Positions 6,943-15,451 of a stretch of 64,000 nt of DNA are shown one piece after another (position 1 is the first letter of the stretch; every line of letters begins with the position of its first letter). The position numbers and the translations under genes were made by a program. Source of the DNA: Didemnitutus sp047777955 (GTDB taxonomy: Bacteria > Verrucomicrobiota > Verrucomicrobiia > Opitutales > Opitutaceae). The notes below the pieces were generated by a model that was not told the DNA's origin, did not search any database, and was given only the letters and a program-made list of their open reading frames with translations. The stretch is from the NCBI RefSeq assembly GCF_047777955.1, contig NZ_CP180537.1, positions 2,604,001 to 2,668,000 on the forward strand, in the 5' to 3' direction.

Positions 6943-9612
6943 TCAGAACCGGTAGGTCACGGCGGCGCTGACCTGGCGGTCGTTGATGTAGACGTTCTGC
7001 GGCAGCGTGGTGCGGCCGTAGTAGGACTCGCGCTTCGTGCGCAGGAGGTTGGTGCCCTCGAGCGAGACGGTGAGCTTGTCGGTGAAGTTGTAGCTCAGCG
7101 ACGCGTCCATCCAGCCATAGGCCTTCGTGTAGAACGGAATGCGGCCGACGTTGGCGATGTTGGCCTGGCCGCTGAGGAACTTGTCGCGCCAGTTGTAGGC
7201 GATGCGCGCCGAGACCTTCTTGTTCTCATACATCGCGATGACGTTGTAGGAGTTCTTGGAGAGGTTCGGGAGCGGCGTGTTGCTGTTGAGCGTGGCGTTC
7301 GGCGTCTCGGAGTCGACGTAGGTGTAGTTCGCCTGGACGCCGAGGCCCTTGAACGGATCGGGCAGGAAGTCGAAGAAGTAGGACGTGCCGACCTCGAAGC
7401 CCTTGATCTTGGCGGGATTCGCGTTGCGCGGGCGGGTGATGAGGTAGTCCTGGCCGTCCCACGTCTCGGTGGCGGCGGAGTTCACGATGAAGCCCTTCAC
7501 CTCCTTGTAGAAGACGGTGACGTAGGCGTAGGTGCCCGGCTTGAAGTATTTCTCGAGCGCGAGGTCGTAGTTGGTCGACTTGATCGGATCGAGGTTCGGG
7601 TTGCCGGCGGAGCCCTGGTTGAGGGCGGGGTTGATCGGATTGGGCACGAGCGTGATCGACGGCGAGAGGCTGCCGAAGTCCGGGCGCGTGAGCGTCTTCG
7701 AGGCGGAGAACTTCAGGAAGGTGTCGTCGGCGAGCGTGTAGCGGGTGTTGAGGCTCGGCAGCAGGCTGTTGTAGGTCGTGTTGATGTTGATCGGCACGGC
7801 GTTGGCGGCGGTGGTGCCCTGGTAGCCGCTGACCTTCTCGTTGGTGCGGACGAAGCGCACGCCGACGTTGCCCTCGAGCGGGAGCGTGCCGGCCTTGAAG
7901 TTGCTCATGGCGTAGGCGGCGTCGGTGCGCTCCTTGATGTTCCAGAGCGTGAGCGGCGAGGCGGAGGTCGGGATGGCGGAGGTGATGCCGAAGAGGTTGC
8001 GGTAGGACACGACGTCGCGCGCGCCGTCGAGGACGCCGCTCATGTAGTTGCGGATGCTCGGCGTGCCCGTGTAGGGGAAGAAGCCGAAGGGCATCGACAT
8101 GGTCTGGCTGGCGTATTGGGTCGCGGCCGGACGCGAAGCGGCCGGGAAGCTGTAGTCGGCGAAGATCAGGCCGGGCTTGTTGGTGGCGTTGCGGACGGCA
8201 TCGCGCACGCCGAAGAGCAGCGTGTGGAAGATCGACGAGTTCGTCTTGTAGGTGCCGTCGACGTGGGCGGCGGTGAGGTCGCCGTAGAACGGACGGTAGC
8301 GGTAGGCGATGCCGGTGTATTCGTAGTTGGCGGGATTGGTGAGATCGACGCCGGTGGTGGACGAGCTCGGCACCTCGGTGGAGAAGTCCTGGGTGAACGT
8401 CGCGCCGGCCATGGCGGAGGCCTTGGTGGCGAAGAACGGACCGGAGAAGAACAGGTCGTTGTAGCTCTTGGTGTAGCTGACGTCGGCGTTGACGGAGAGG
8501 TTCTCGCCCTTCCACTTCGCGCCGGCGGCGAACTGCTTGGTCCAGTCATGGGTGTCGCGCGCGAACGCGAGGACGGAGACGGTCGGGGCGTTCCAGGTGA
8601 TCGACTTCAGGTCGCTCGTGCCGGGATAGAGGACGGCGCTGCCGGGCACGAAGGTGAAGTTGCTGCCCGTGACGTTGATCTGGTGGGTGTCCTGCAGCGT
8701 GTTGAACTTGGTGTAGTTGAACTCGCCGTAGACCTCGAGGGCCTTGCTCGGGCGATACTGGACGACGCCGGTGGCGCCCCAGCGCTCGCGCGTGCCGAAG
8801 ACGGTGTTTTCCGAGGTGGAGTTCTGCGCGGTGACGGTCTGGCCGGTGACGATGTCGGTGCGGGCGACCGGGCTGCCGGTGCCCTTCTGGTCCTCGCGCC
8901 AGGCGCGCTTCTGGTAGGTGATGTTGACCAGCGCGCCGAGCTCGGAGCCGTCGGTGAACTTCACGCGGTCGGAGATGAGCGCGGAGTATTGCGGCTTGGT
9001 GCTCTTGGCGAGGTCGCCGTTGACGAAGCGCGCGGAGAGCGCGCCCGAGAGGCCGGGGCCGAAGTCGAAGGGCCGGCGCGTGACCATCTCGACCATGCCG
9101 CCGATGCCGCCCTCGATGTGGTTGGCGGAGGAAGTCTTGTAGACGTTGAGGCCCGCGACCATTTCCGCCGGCACGTCGGCGAAGTCGATCTGGCGGCTGG
9201 CGCCGCCGGTGGACGACAGGCCGGCGGTGAAGATCTCACGGCCGTTCAGCGTGTGCTCCATCTGCGAGAGGCCGCGGATGGTGATGCCGGCGCCCTCGCC
9301 GCGGTCGCGCAGGATCTGCACGCCCGTGATGCGCTGCAGGGCATCGGTGACGTTGTAGTCGGGGAGCTTGTTGATGTCGCTGGCGACGATCGAGTCGACG
9401 ATCTCGAGCTTGCCGCGCTTGATCTCGGCCGCCGAGGCGAGCGACGCGCGCTGGCCGGTGACGACAAATTCCTGGAGGACGACGGTGTCCTCCTTCTTCT
9501 TCTGGTCCGGCTGGGCCGGCGCAGCGACCGTTTGCGCGGTCGCGGGGAGGGAACCGAGGGAGAGGAGCGCACAGAGCCCCGCCCCCGGGAGCAGTTTCAG
9601 TTTCGATTGCAT
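6943..9612 (-). CDS. TonB-dependent outer-membrane receptor (Xanthomonas/Caulobacter type)
   Basis: An 889-aa outer-membrane active transporter. Signal peptide about 1-26 (ending in PATAQ), then a linker with QEFVVTG, the likely TonB-box region. The plug domain (about 55-180) has RASLASAAEIKRGKLEIVDS, the DINKLPDYNVTDALQRITGV signature, ITIRGL and LNGRE. A 22-stranded barrel follows and ends in the usual terminal aromatic residue (AAVTYRF). This type imports oligosaccharides in carbohydrate-scavenging bacteria. The start at 9612 was chosen for the signal peptide, although the frame is open far upstream. It lies downstream of the MaoC and IclR genes on the same strand. Substrate not determinable from sequence; the context suggests pectic oligosaccharides. 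Confidence 0.92.
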   Translation of the reverse strand: MQSKLKLLPGAGLCALLSLGSLPATAQTVAAPAQPDQKKKEDTVVLQEFVVTGQRASLASAAEIKRGKLEIVDSIVASDINKLPDYNVTDALQRITGVQILRDRGEGAGITIRGLSQMEHTLNGREIFTAGLSSTGGASRQIDFADVPAEMVAGLNVYKTSSANHIEGGIGGMVEMVTRRPFDFGPGLSGALSARFVNGDLAKSTKPQYSALISDRVKFTDGSELGALVNITYQKRAWREDQKGTGSPVARTDIVTGQTVTAQNSTSENTVFGTRERWGATGVVQYRPSKALEVYGEFNYTKFNTLQDTHQINVTGSNFTFVPGSAVLYPGTSDLKSITWNAPTVSVLAFARDTHDWTKQFAAGAKWKGENLSVNADVSYTKSYNDLFFSGPFFATKASAMAGATFTQDFSTEVPSSSTTGVDLTNPANYEYTGIAYRYRPFYGDLTAAHVDGTYKTNSSIFHTLLFGVRDAVRNATNKPGLIFADYSFPAASRPAATQYASQTMSMPFGFFPYTGTPSIRNYMSGVLDGARDVVSYRNLFGITSAIPTSASPLTLWNIKERTDAAYAMSNFKAGTLPLEGNVGVRFVRTNEKVSGYQGTTAANAVPININTTYNSLLPSLNTRYTLADDTFLKFSASKTLTRPDFGSLSPSITLVPNPINPALNQGSAGNPNLDPIKSTNYDLALEKYFKPGTYAYVTVFYKEVKGFIVNSAATETWDGQDYLITRPRNANPAKIKGFEVGTSYFFDFLPDPFKGLGVQANYTYVDSETPNATLNSNTPLPNLSKNSYNVIAMYENKKVSARIAYNWRDKFLSGQANIANVGRIPFYTKAYGWMDASLSYNFTDKLTVSLEGTNLLRTKRESYYGRTTLPQNVYINDRQVSAAVTYRF

Positions 9613-9704
9613 TGGGTAGATCTCCCGCGCGCCGTTGGGGGGGCTGGGCGCGCGTGAGCAGTGGATGTTTGGGTTTTGGGAAAGACGTCCGGGTTCAGGG
9701 GACG

Positions 9705-10157
9705 TCAAAGGGGTGGAGAGGGACGACGTTTGACCAGCAGGAGGTGTTCGGCCGCCAGGACGGTCTCGCCGCGCTGGTTGAGCGACTCGACCAGCTCGAC
9801 CACGACGCCGAAGGCCGGGCGCTTCGGGTCGTCGCGCCGGTCCTTGACCGTGCAACGCGAGGTGAGCGTGTCGCCGATGAAGACCGGGCGGATGAAGCGC
9901 ACGCGATCGTAGCCGTAGGAGAAGGCCTCGGGGTTGATCTCGCCCGCGGTCTGGCCGACCGCGACGCTGAAGACCAGCGTGCCGTGCGCGATGCGCTGCT
10001 TGAAGTCCTGCGTCTTGCACCACTCGGCGTCCAGGTGGTGCGGGTAGAAATCGCCCGTCTGCCCGGCGTGCAGCACGATGTCGGCATCCGTGATCGTGCG
10101 CCCGGTGGAGGTGCGCACCGTGCCGACGACATAATCCTCGAAGAACTGCGACTTCAT
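9705..10157 (-). CDS. MaoC-like (R)-hydratase/dehydratase
   Basis: A 150-aa single hot-dog-fold protein of the MaoC family. It has the hydratase-2 signature: GDFYPHHLDAEW supplies the catalytic Asp and AHGTLVFS the catalytic His. Relatives hydrate or dehydrate acyl-CoA thioesters, for example in mesaconyl- or methylmalyl-CoA routes. It overlaps the upstream IclR gene by 4 bp (ATGA), so the two are translationally coupled. A CaiB-type CoA-transferase gene lies in the divergent operon, suggesting a shared pathway with a CoA-activated intermediate. The substrate cannot be named. Confidence 0.85.
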   Translation of the reverse strand: MKSQFFEDYVVGTVRTSTGRTITDADIVLHAGQTGDFYPHHLDAEWCKTQDFKQRIAHGTLVFSVAVGQTAGEINPEAFSYGYDRVRFIRPVFIGDTLTSRCTVKDRRDDPKRPAFGVVVELVESLNQRGETVLAAEHLLLVKRRPSPPL

Positions 10158-10927
10158 TTCGTGCCCTCCCAGCCGAGCGACTCGGTGATCTCCCGCGCCG
10201 CGCCGCGCATCGCCGCCACCAGCGCCGCCTCGTCGCCGCGCTGGCCGCGGCGCAGGAGGCGCGTGATCGCCAGCGCCGCCACGACGCCGCTGGCGGGATT
10301 GCCCACCAGCACGGCCACGTCGCGCACGCCCTCGATCGTCTCGCTCTCGGCGAAGGACAGGCCGGTGCGGCGGATCTCCGCCAGCGATTCAAGCAGGGCC
10401 GCGCGCGCCCGCGCCGACAGGGCCTTCCACGCCGGCGAGCCGGCGCAGGCCTGCTCGCGGCGCTCGTCGTCCACGTGCGCCAGCAGGAGGCGGCCCGAGG
10501 CCGTCTCCACCGGATCGAACTGCCCGCCGATCTCGATCGAAAGCCGCACGCGCTCCGGACTTTCCTGCTGCGCCACGACGAGCAGGCGGTCACCCTCGAG
10601 CACGCTCAAATGCACCGACTCGCGCACCTTCTCGGTCAGCTCCTGCATCGGCACGTTGGCCGCACGGAGCAGCTTCTCGGTCACCGAGTGCGCGTGGGCG
10701 AGGCTGAAGAGCTTCAGCGTGAGCGAATATTTCCCGGAGACCGGCTCGCGCGTGATGTAGCCGCGCTGCTCGAGGCAGTTCAGCATGCGGAAGAGTTCGC
10801 TGCTGCTGCGGTCGAGGCTCGTGGCGAGCTCCGCGAGCGACTGGGGCACGGCGGCAGCCGCGAGCGTCTCGAGGATGTCGAGGCCTTTCTCCAGTGCCGG
10901 CACGGGGTAGCTTGGGGTCTTCGGCAT
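10154..10927 (-). CDS. IclR-family transcriptional regulator
   Basis: A 257-aa protein. The N-terminal winged helix-turn-helix spans about 8-70 (PALEKGLDILETLAA, SLAELATSLDRSSSELFRML, then ITREPVSGKYSLT). The C-terminal effector domain spans about 85-250 (ESVHLSVLEGDRLLVVAQQE, RSGLSFAESE-like segment near 195, DVAVLVGN). It is transcribed away from the Gfo/Idh gene and overlaps maoC by 4 bp. It probably represses or activates both divergent units through the intergenic direct repeats at 10945-10976. Confidence 0.92.
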   Translation of the reverse strand: MPKTPSYPVPALEKGLDILETLAAAAVPQSLAELATSLDRSSSELFRMLNCLEQRGYITREPVSGKYSLTLKLFSLAHAHSVTEKLLRAANVPMQELTEKVRESVHLSVLEGDRLLVVAQQESPERVRLSIEIGGQFDPVETASGRLLLAHVDDERREQACAGSPAWKALSARARAALLESLAEIRRTGLSFAESETIEGVRDVAVLVGNPASGVVAALAITRLLRRGQRGDEAALVAAMRGAAREITESLGWEGTK

Positions 10928-10944
10928 TTTGGACTTGCGCTGTG

Positions 10945-10976
10945 TTTGCTAATAAAATCTCGTTTTGCAAATAAAA
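10945..10976. promoter_or_regulatory. Direct repeats in the IclR / Gfo-Idh divergent promoter
   Basis: TTTGCTAATAAAA (10945-10957) and TTTGCAAATAAAA (10964-10976) differ at one position and start 19 bp apart. They are A/T-rich in a very GC-rich setting. The placement between a divergent IclR gene and a long operon fits an operator, overlapping promoter elements. Confidence 0.5.
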
Positions 10977-10977
10977 A

Positions 10978-12057
10978 ATGGCTCGGCCACTCGCGGACCC
11001 GTTTTTCATGCTGACTTACCCCTTCCCCATTCAGCTTGTCGGTGCCGGCGGCATCGTGCGCGACGCCCACCTGCCCGCGTATCGCCTCGCGGGCTTTCCC
11101 GTCGCCGGCGTCTTCGACCTCGACGCCGCCAAGGCCGCGCAGCTGGCGGCGGACTTCGGCCTCCCGCACCCCTTCCCCTCGCTCGCGGCCGCGGTGCAGG
11201 CGGCGGAGCCCGGCATGGTGTTCGATGTCGCCGTGCCCGCGACCGCCATCGAGCCGGTCCTGCGCGAACTGCCGGACGGCGCCGCGGTGCTCATCCAGAA
11301 ACCCTTCGGCGCGGACCTCGGCCAGGCCCGCGCCCTGCTCCACCTCTGCCGCGAGAAGCGGCTGCGGGCGGCGGTGAACTTTCAGCTCCGCTTCGCTCCC
11401 GCCATCGTCGCCGCCCGCCGGTTGATCGCCGCCGGCACGATCGGCGAGGTGCACGACCTGGAGGTGCGCGTCACCGTGCACATGCCGTGGCACCTCTGGT
11501 CGTTTCTCGCCAACTCGCCGCGGCTCGAGATCCTCTACCACAGCATCCACTACGTGGACCTGATCCGCTCGTTCCTCGGCGAACCGCGGGGCGTCCACGC
11601 CAAGACCGTGCGCCATCCCGCGACGCCCCACCTCGCCGCGACGCGGACGACGATGGCCCTCGACTACGGCGACCTGCTCCGCGCCACCATCACGACAAAC
11701 CACGCGCACGACTACGGCCCGCGCCACCAGGAAAGCTACGTGAAGTGGGAGGGCACGCGCGGCGTCATCCGCGCCCAGCTCGGCGTGCTGCTCAACTACC
11801 CGCAGGGCGGCCGCGACGCGCTCGAACTCTGCCTCAAGGAGCCCGGACAGCCCGCCGGCGAATGGCGCGAGATTCCCGTCGACGGGACCTGGTTCCCGCA
11901 CGCGTTCATCGGCACCATGGATTCCCTGCAACGCTACGCCGCCGGCGCGACGACCGAGCTGCCCACGCGCGTCGACGACGCCTTCCGCACCATGGCGGTC
12001 GTCGAGGCCGCCTACGCGTCCAGCGCGAGCGGCGCGACTCCGATCCCCTCTTCCTGA
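10978..12057 (+). CDS. Gfo/Idh/MocA-family NAD(P)-dependent oxidoreductase
   Basis: A 359-aa protein from the ATG at 10978; the ATG at 11008 (MLTYPFPIQLVGAGG) is an equally good start. The N-terminal Rossmann fold has the QLVGAGGIVRDAHLPAY nucleotide-binding loop. The catalytic-lysine motif is VLIQKPFG, in the usual EKP position but with Gln for Glu. The C-terminal alpha/beta domain has IHYVDLIRSFLGEP. Relatives oxidise sugars, inositols or sugar acids; D-apiose dehydrogenase is one known member. First gene of the long plus-strand run. Its stop overlaps the next start (TGATG). Confidence 0.87.
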   Translation: MARPLADPFFMLTYPFPIQLVGAGGIVRDAHLPAYRLAGFPVAGVFDLDAAKAAQLAADFGLPHPFPSLAAAVQAAEPGMVFDVAVPATAIEPVLRELPDGAAVLIQKPFGADLGQARALLHLCREKRLRAAVNFQLRFAPAIVAARRLIAAGTIGEVHDLEVRVTVHMPWHLWSFLANSPRLEILYHSIHYVDLIRSFLGEPRGVHAKTVRHPATPHLAATRTTMALDYGDLLRATITTNHAHDYGPRHQESYVKWEGTRGVIRAQLGVLLNYPQGGRDALELCLKEPGQPAGEWREIPVDGTWFPHAFIGTMDSLQRYAAGATTELPTRVDDAFRTMAVVEAAYASSASGATPIPSS

Positions 12058-13229
12058 TGACCGCACCGATCTCGCTCCGGGGCATGACCTGGAATCACCC
12101 GCGCGGCTACGCGCCGATGGCCGCGACCGCCGCGCGCTTCCACGAGCTGCACCCGGAAATCACCATCCACTGGGAGCAGCGCTCGCTCAAAGCCTTCGAG
12201 GACTTTCCCGTCGAGAAACTCGCGACCGACTACGACCTGATCGTGCTCGACCACCCGTGCATCCCCCGGGTCTCGGCGCGCAACGCCATCCTGCCGCTCG
12301 ACGCGCACCTCTCCGCCGCGTTCCTCGGCGACCAGGCGGCGCACACGGTCGGCGGCTCGCACGCCAGCTATCACTACCGGGGCCACCAGTGGGCGCTCGC
12401 GATCGACGCGGCGACGCCGGTCGCGTTCTGGCGCGCGGACCTGCTCGCCCGTCTCGGCGTTGCGCCGCCGCGCACGTGGGACGAGCTCCTCGCCCTCGCC
12501 CGCCGCGGCCACGTCGAGGTGCCGGCGGCGCCGATCAACTGCCTGATGAATTTCTACACGTTCTGCCTGGCGGCCGGCGCGGAGCCCTTCGCCTCGACGC
12601 AGGTCGTGGCCCCCAAGGACGCCGCGCTCGCTGCCCTGGAGCGCCTGCGCGAACTCCTTGCGCTCGGCGACGCCGAGGCGTGGAACCGTAATCCCATCGC
12701 CTCGCACGAACTCGTCGCCTCGGCCGAGAACACGCGGCTCGCCTACTGTCCCCTCGCCTACGGCTACTCGAACTACGCCCGCGCCGGCTTCGCCGCGCAC
12801 CGGCTCGCCTTCGGCGAACCGCCGACCCTCGACGGCGCACCGCTGCGCACGACGCTCGGCGGCGCGGGACTCGCCGTGTCCGCCTTCTCGCGCCAGCGCG
12901 CCGCCGCGCTCGCCTACGCGGAGTTCGTCGCCTCCGGCGCCATCCAGCGCACGCTCTACACGCAGAGCGGCGGCCAGCCCGGCCATCGCCTGGCGTGGCT
13001 CGACGCGGCCAACAACCGCGAGACCGGCGACTACTTCGCGCGCACCCTGCCCGTGCTCGACCGCGCGTTCGTGCGTCCGCGCTTTCCCGGCTACATGCGC
13101 TTCCAGGAGGAGGCGTCGCTTCTCGTCCACGAGGCGCTGCGCGGCGCCACCGCGCCCGCCGCCGCGATCGACCGCCTCGACGCCCTCTACCGCGATACGC
13201 TCGCCACCGCCACCGCGATCCCCGCATGA
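12057..13229 (+). CDS. Solute-binding-protein-like protein (family 1), no signal peptide
   Basis: A 390-aa protein with the fold signature of carbohydrate ABC solute-binding proteins: LRGMTWNHPRGYAPM near the N-terminus, FWRADLLARLGVAPPRTWDE (about 125-145), and a late ALAYAEFVASGAIQRTLY segment. There is no Sec or lipoprotein signal, because the mature domain begins at about residue 8. No ABC permease of this family is nearby. It therefore looks cytosolic and may bind a substrate or act as a scaffold or sensor. Coupled by overlapping codons to the Gfo/Idh gene (TGATG) and the CaiB gene (ATGA). Confidence 0.8.
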   Translation: MTAPISLRGMTWNHPRGYAPMAATAARFHELHPEITIHWEQRSLKAFEDFPVEKLATDYDLIVLDHPCIPRVSARNAILPLDAHLSAAFLGDQAAHTVGGSHASYHYRGHQWALAIDAATPVAFWRADLLARLGVAPPRTWDELLALARRGHVEVPAAPINCLMNFYTFCLAAGAEPFASTQVVAPKDAALAALERLRELLALGDAEAWNRNPIASHELVASAENTRLAYCPLAYGYSNYARAGFAAHRLAFGEPPTLDGAPLRTTLGGAGLAVSAFSRQRAAALAYAEFVASGAIQRTLYTQSGGQPGHRLAWLDAANNRETGDYFARTLPVLDRAFVRPRFPGYMRFQEEASLLVHEALRGATAPAAAIDRLDALYRDTLATATAIPA

Positions 13230-14365
13230 AACCGCTCGAAGGCCTGCTCGTCCTCGATTTCGCCCAGTTCCTCGCCGCGCCCTGGGCCGCCACCCGGCTC
13301 GCCGACCTCGGCGCGCGCGTGATCAAGATCGAGCGCCCCGGCGGCGGCGACATCTGCCGCCAGCTCTACATTTCGAATCTCTCGCTCGATGGCGACAGCA
13401 CGCTCTTCCACTCGATCAACCGCAACAAGCAGAGCTTCGCCGCCGACCTGAAGAATCCCGCCGATCTCGCCGCGGTGAAGCAGCTCATCGTCCGCGCCGA
13501 CGTGATGATCCAGAATTTCCGTCCCGGCGTGATGGAGCGCATCGGGCTCGGCTACGACGCCTGCCGCGCGCTCAATCCGCGCCTCGTCTACGGCGTCGTC
13601 ACCGGCTATGGCGACGGCCCGTGGCGCGAGAAGCCCGGCCAGGACCTCCTCGCCCAGTCCGTCTCCGGCCTCACCTGGCTCAACGGCAACGCCGACCAGC
13701 CGCCGATGGCCTTCGGCCTCTCCATCGCCGATCTCACCGCCAGCGCCCACCTCGTGCAGGGCATCCTCGCCGCGCTCGTGCGCCGCGGCGTCACCGGCGC
13801 CGGCGCGCTGGTCGAGGTCAGCCTGCTCGAGTCGATCCTCGACCTGCAGTTCGAGCTCACCACGACCTTCCTCAACGACGGCGGCAAGCGCCCCGAGCGC
13901 AGCGCGATCAACAACGCCAACGCCTACCTCGGCGCGCCCTACGGCATCTACGCGACTGCGGACGGCCATCTCGCCCTCGCGATGGGTTCGATCCCGAAGC
14001 TCGGCGAACTCCTCGGCCTCGCCGCGCTGGCGCAGTTCGCCGATCCGCAGACGTGGTTCACCCGCCGCGACGAGATCAAGCGGCTCCTCGCCGACCACTT
14101 GAAGACGCAGCCGACGCGCCACTGGCTCGACCGCCTCGAGCCCGCCGACTACTGGTGCGCGGAGGTGCTGGACTGGAACCGTCTCTGGCAGACCGACGCG
14201 TTCCGGGCGCTCGATTTCGTGCAACAGGTCACGCGCGACGACGGTCCGACGCTCGCCACGACGCGCTGCCCGATTCGCATCGACGGCCAGGTCTACAAGT
14301 CGCCCTGCGGCGCGCCGCGCGTGGGCCAGCACACGCGCGCCATCCAGACCGAGTTCCACCTCTAG
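13226..14365 (+). CDS. CaiB/BaiF-type family III CoA-transferase
   Basis: A 379-aa protein, close to the usual length of about 390-430. N-terminal MKPLEGLLVLDFAQFLAAP, the ADLGARVIKIERPGGGD nucleotide-binding segment, NKQSFAADLKNP, then IQNFRPGVMERIGLGYD. The catalytic Asp of family III transferases is expected in GQDLLAQSVSG (about residue 138). The enzyme moves CoA between carboxylic acids. Its partner acid is unknown. Its place between a solute-binding-like protein and a RhaT-like symporter, with a MaoC hydratase in the divergent unit, suggests that a sugar-derived acid is CoA-activated. Confidence 0.88.
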   Translation: MKPLEGLLVLDFAQFLAAPWAATRLADLGARVIKIERPGGGDICRQLYISNLSLDGDSTLFHSINRNKQSFAADLKNPADLAAVKQLIVRADVMIQNFRPGVMERIGLGYDACRALNPRLVYGVVTGYGDGPWREKPGQDLLAQSVSGLTWLNGNADQPPMAFGLSIADLTASAHLVQGILAALVRRGVTGAGALVEVSLLESILDLQFELTTTFLNDGGKRPERSAINNANAYLGAPYGIYATADGHLALAMGSIPKLGELLGLAALAQFADPQTWFTRRDEIKRLLADHLKTQPTRHWLDRLEPADYWCAEVLDWNRLWQTDAFRALDFVQQVTRDDGPTLATTRCPIRIDGQVYKSPCGAPRVGQHTRAIQTEFHL

Positions 14366-14392
14366 TCCCTCACCACCCCCACTACCCCACGC

Positions 14393-15448
14393 ATGAACCC
14401 CGAAGCCGCCCCGCTGCTGGGCACGCTCCTTCACACCGTCGGCGCCGCTGCCGCCGCGCTCTGCTACGCGCCCCAACGCTACGTCAAGCACTGGCGCTGG
14501 CAGACCTACTGGCTGGCGCAGGCCGCGGGCTGCTGGCTCGTCCTGCCGTGGATCTTCGCCTGGTTCACCATCCCGGAACTCGGCGCCGTCCTCCGCGAGG
14601 CGCCAGGCGCGGCGATGATGAAATCGTATCTGCTCGGCGTCTGCTACGGCGTCGGCGGCATCGCCTTCGGCGTCGCCATCCGCCACATCGGCTTCTCGCT
14701 CACCTATGCGATCGCCATCGGCGTCTCCTGCGTGCTCGGCACCTTGCTGCCGCCCGTCCTGGCCGGCACGCTCGGCGCCACGCTGGCGAGCACGGCCGGC
14801 GTCTATGTGATCATCGGCGTCCTCCTCGGCGGCGGCGCGATGCTCGTCACCGGCCTGGCCGGCTTCCGCAAGGAGCGCGAGATCCGGACCGAGGGCGCCG
14901 TCTCCGAGTTCAACCCGCGACTCGGCCTCCCCATCGTGCTCCTCGCCGGCGTGCTCTCCGCGGTGTTCAGCTTCTCGCTCGCCGCCGGCCAGCCCATCGC
15001 CGATGTCGCCGCGCGGCACGGCGCCGGCAATTTCCAGGGCAACGTCATCTACCTTTTCTCCAACACCGGCGCGTTCACGACCACGCTGTTCTACTGCCTT
15101 TATCTCATCGTGCGCGACCGGTCGGGCGGCGAGTTCGTCTCCGCCGGCCCCGCCAGCCTCGTCCGCAACTACGCGCTCTCCCTGCTCACCGGCCTGCTCT
15201 GGTATCTCCAGTTCTTCTTCTACGGCCTGGGCCACGTGCGCATGGGCGACTTCAAGTTCTCCAGCTGGGCCATCCACATGATCATTCTGATCCTGCTCAG
15301 CTGCGGCTTCGGCGTGGCGATCGGCGAGTGGCGCGCCTGCCGGCCTGTCACAAAACTGATCGTTTCAGTGGCGATCGCGTTGCTCCTCGGCGCCGTCGGC
15401 CTTATCAGCTACGGAAACTACCTCGCCGCCCTGCCCGCCGCCGCCTGA
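14393..15448 (+). CDS. rhaT: RhaT-like L-rhamnose/6-deoxysugar-proton symporter
   Basis: A 351-aa inner-membrane protein with about ten hydrophobic segments. It aligns along its length with E. coli RhaT: GAAAAALCYAPQRYVKHWRW, LGVCYGVGGIAFGVAIRHIG, FSLTYAIAIGVSCVLGTLLP, and the hallmark LLTGLLWYLQFFFYGLGHVR. RhaT family members bring L-rhamnose or L-lyxose in with protons. In this operon the cargo could be L-fucose or L-rhamnose, since dehydrogenase, lactonase and fucosidase genes follow. Confidence 0.87.
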   Translation: MNPEAAPLLGTLLHTVGAAAAALCYAPQRYVKHWRWQTYWLAQAAGCWLVLPWIFAWFTIPELGAVLREAPGAAMMKSYLLGVCYGVGGIAFGVAIRHIGFSLTYAIAIGVSCVLGTLLPPVLAGTLGATLASTAGVYVIIGVLLGGGAMLVTGLAGFRKEREIRTEGAVSEFNPRLGLPIVLLAGVLSAVFSFSLAAGQPIADVAARHGAGNFQGNVIYLFSNTGAFTTTLFYCLYLIVRDRSGGEFVSAGPASLVRNYALSLLTGLLWYLQFFFYGLGHVRMGDFKFSSWAIHMIILILLSCGFGVAIGEWRACRPVTKLIVSVAIALLLGAVGLISYGNYLAALPAAA

Positions 15449-15451
15449 GCC

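Noticed and set aside
9684..9706. Two GACGTC hexamers upstream of TonB receptor 1
   Set aside because: They are short self-palindromes overlapping the maoC stop region, expected by chance in GC-rich DNA, with no further support.
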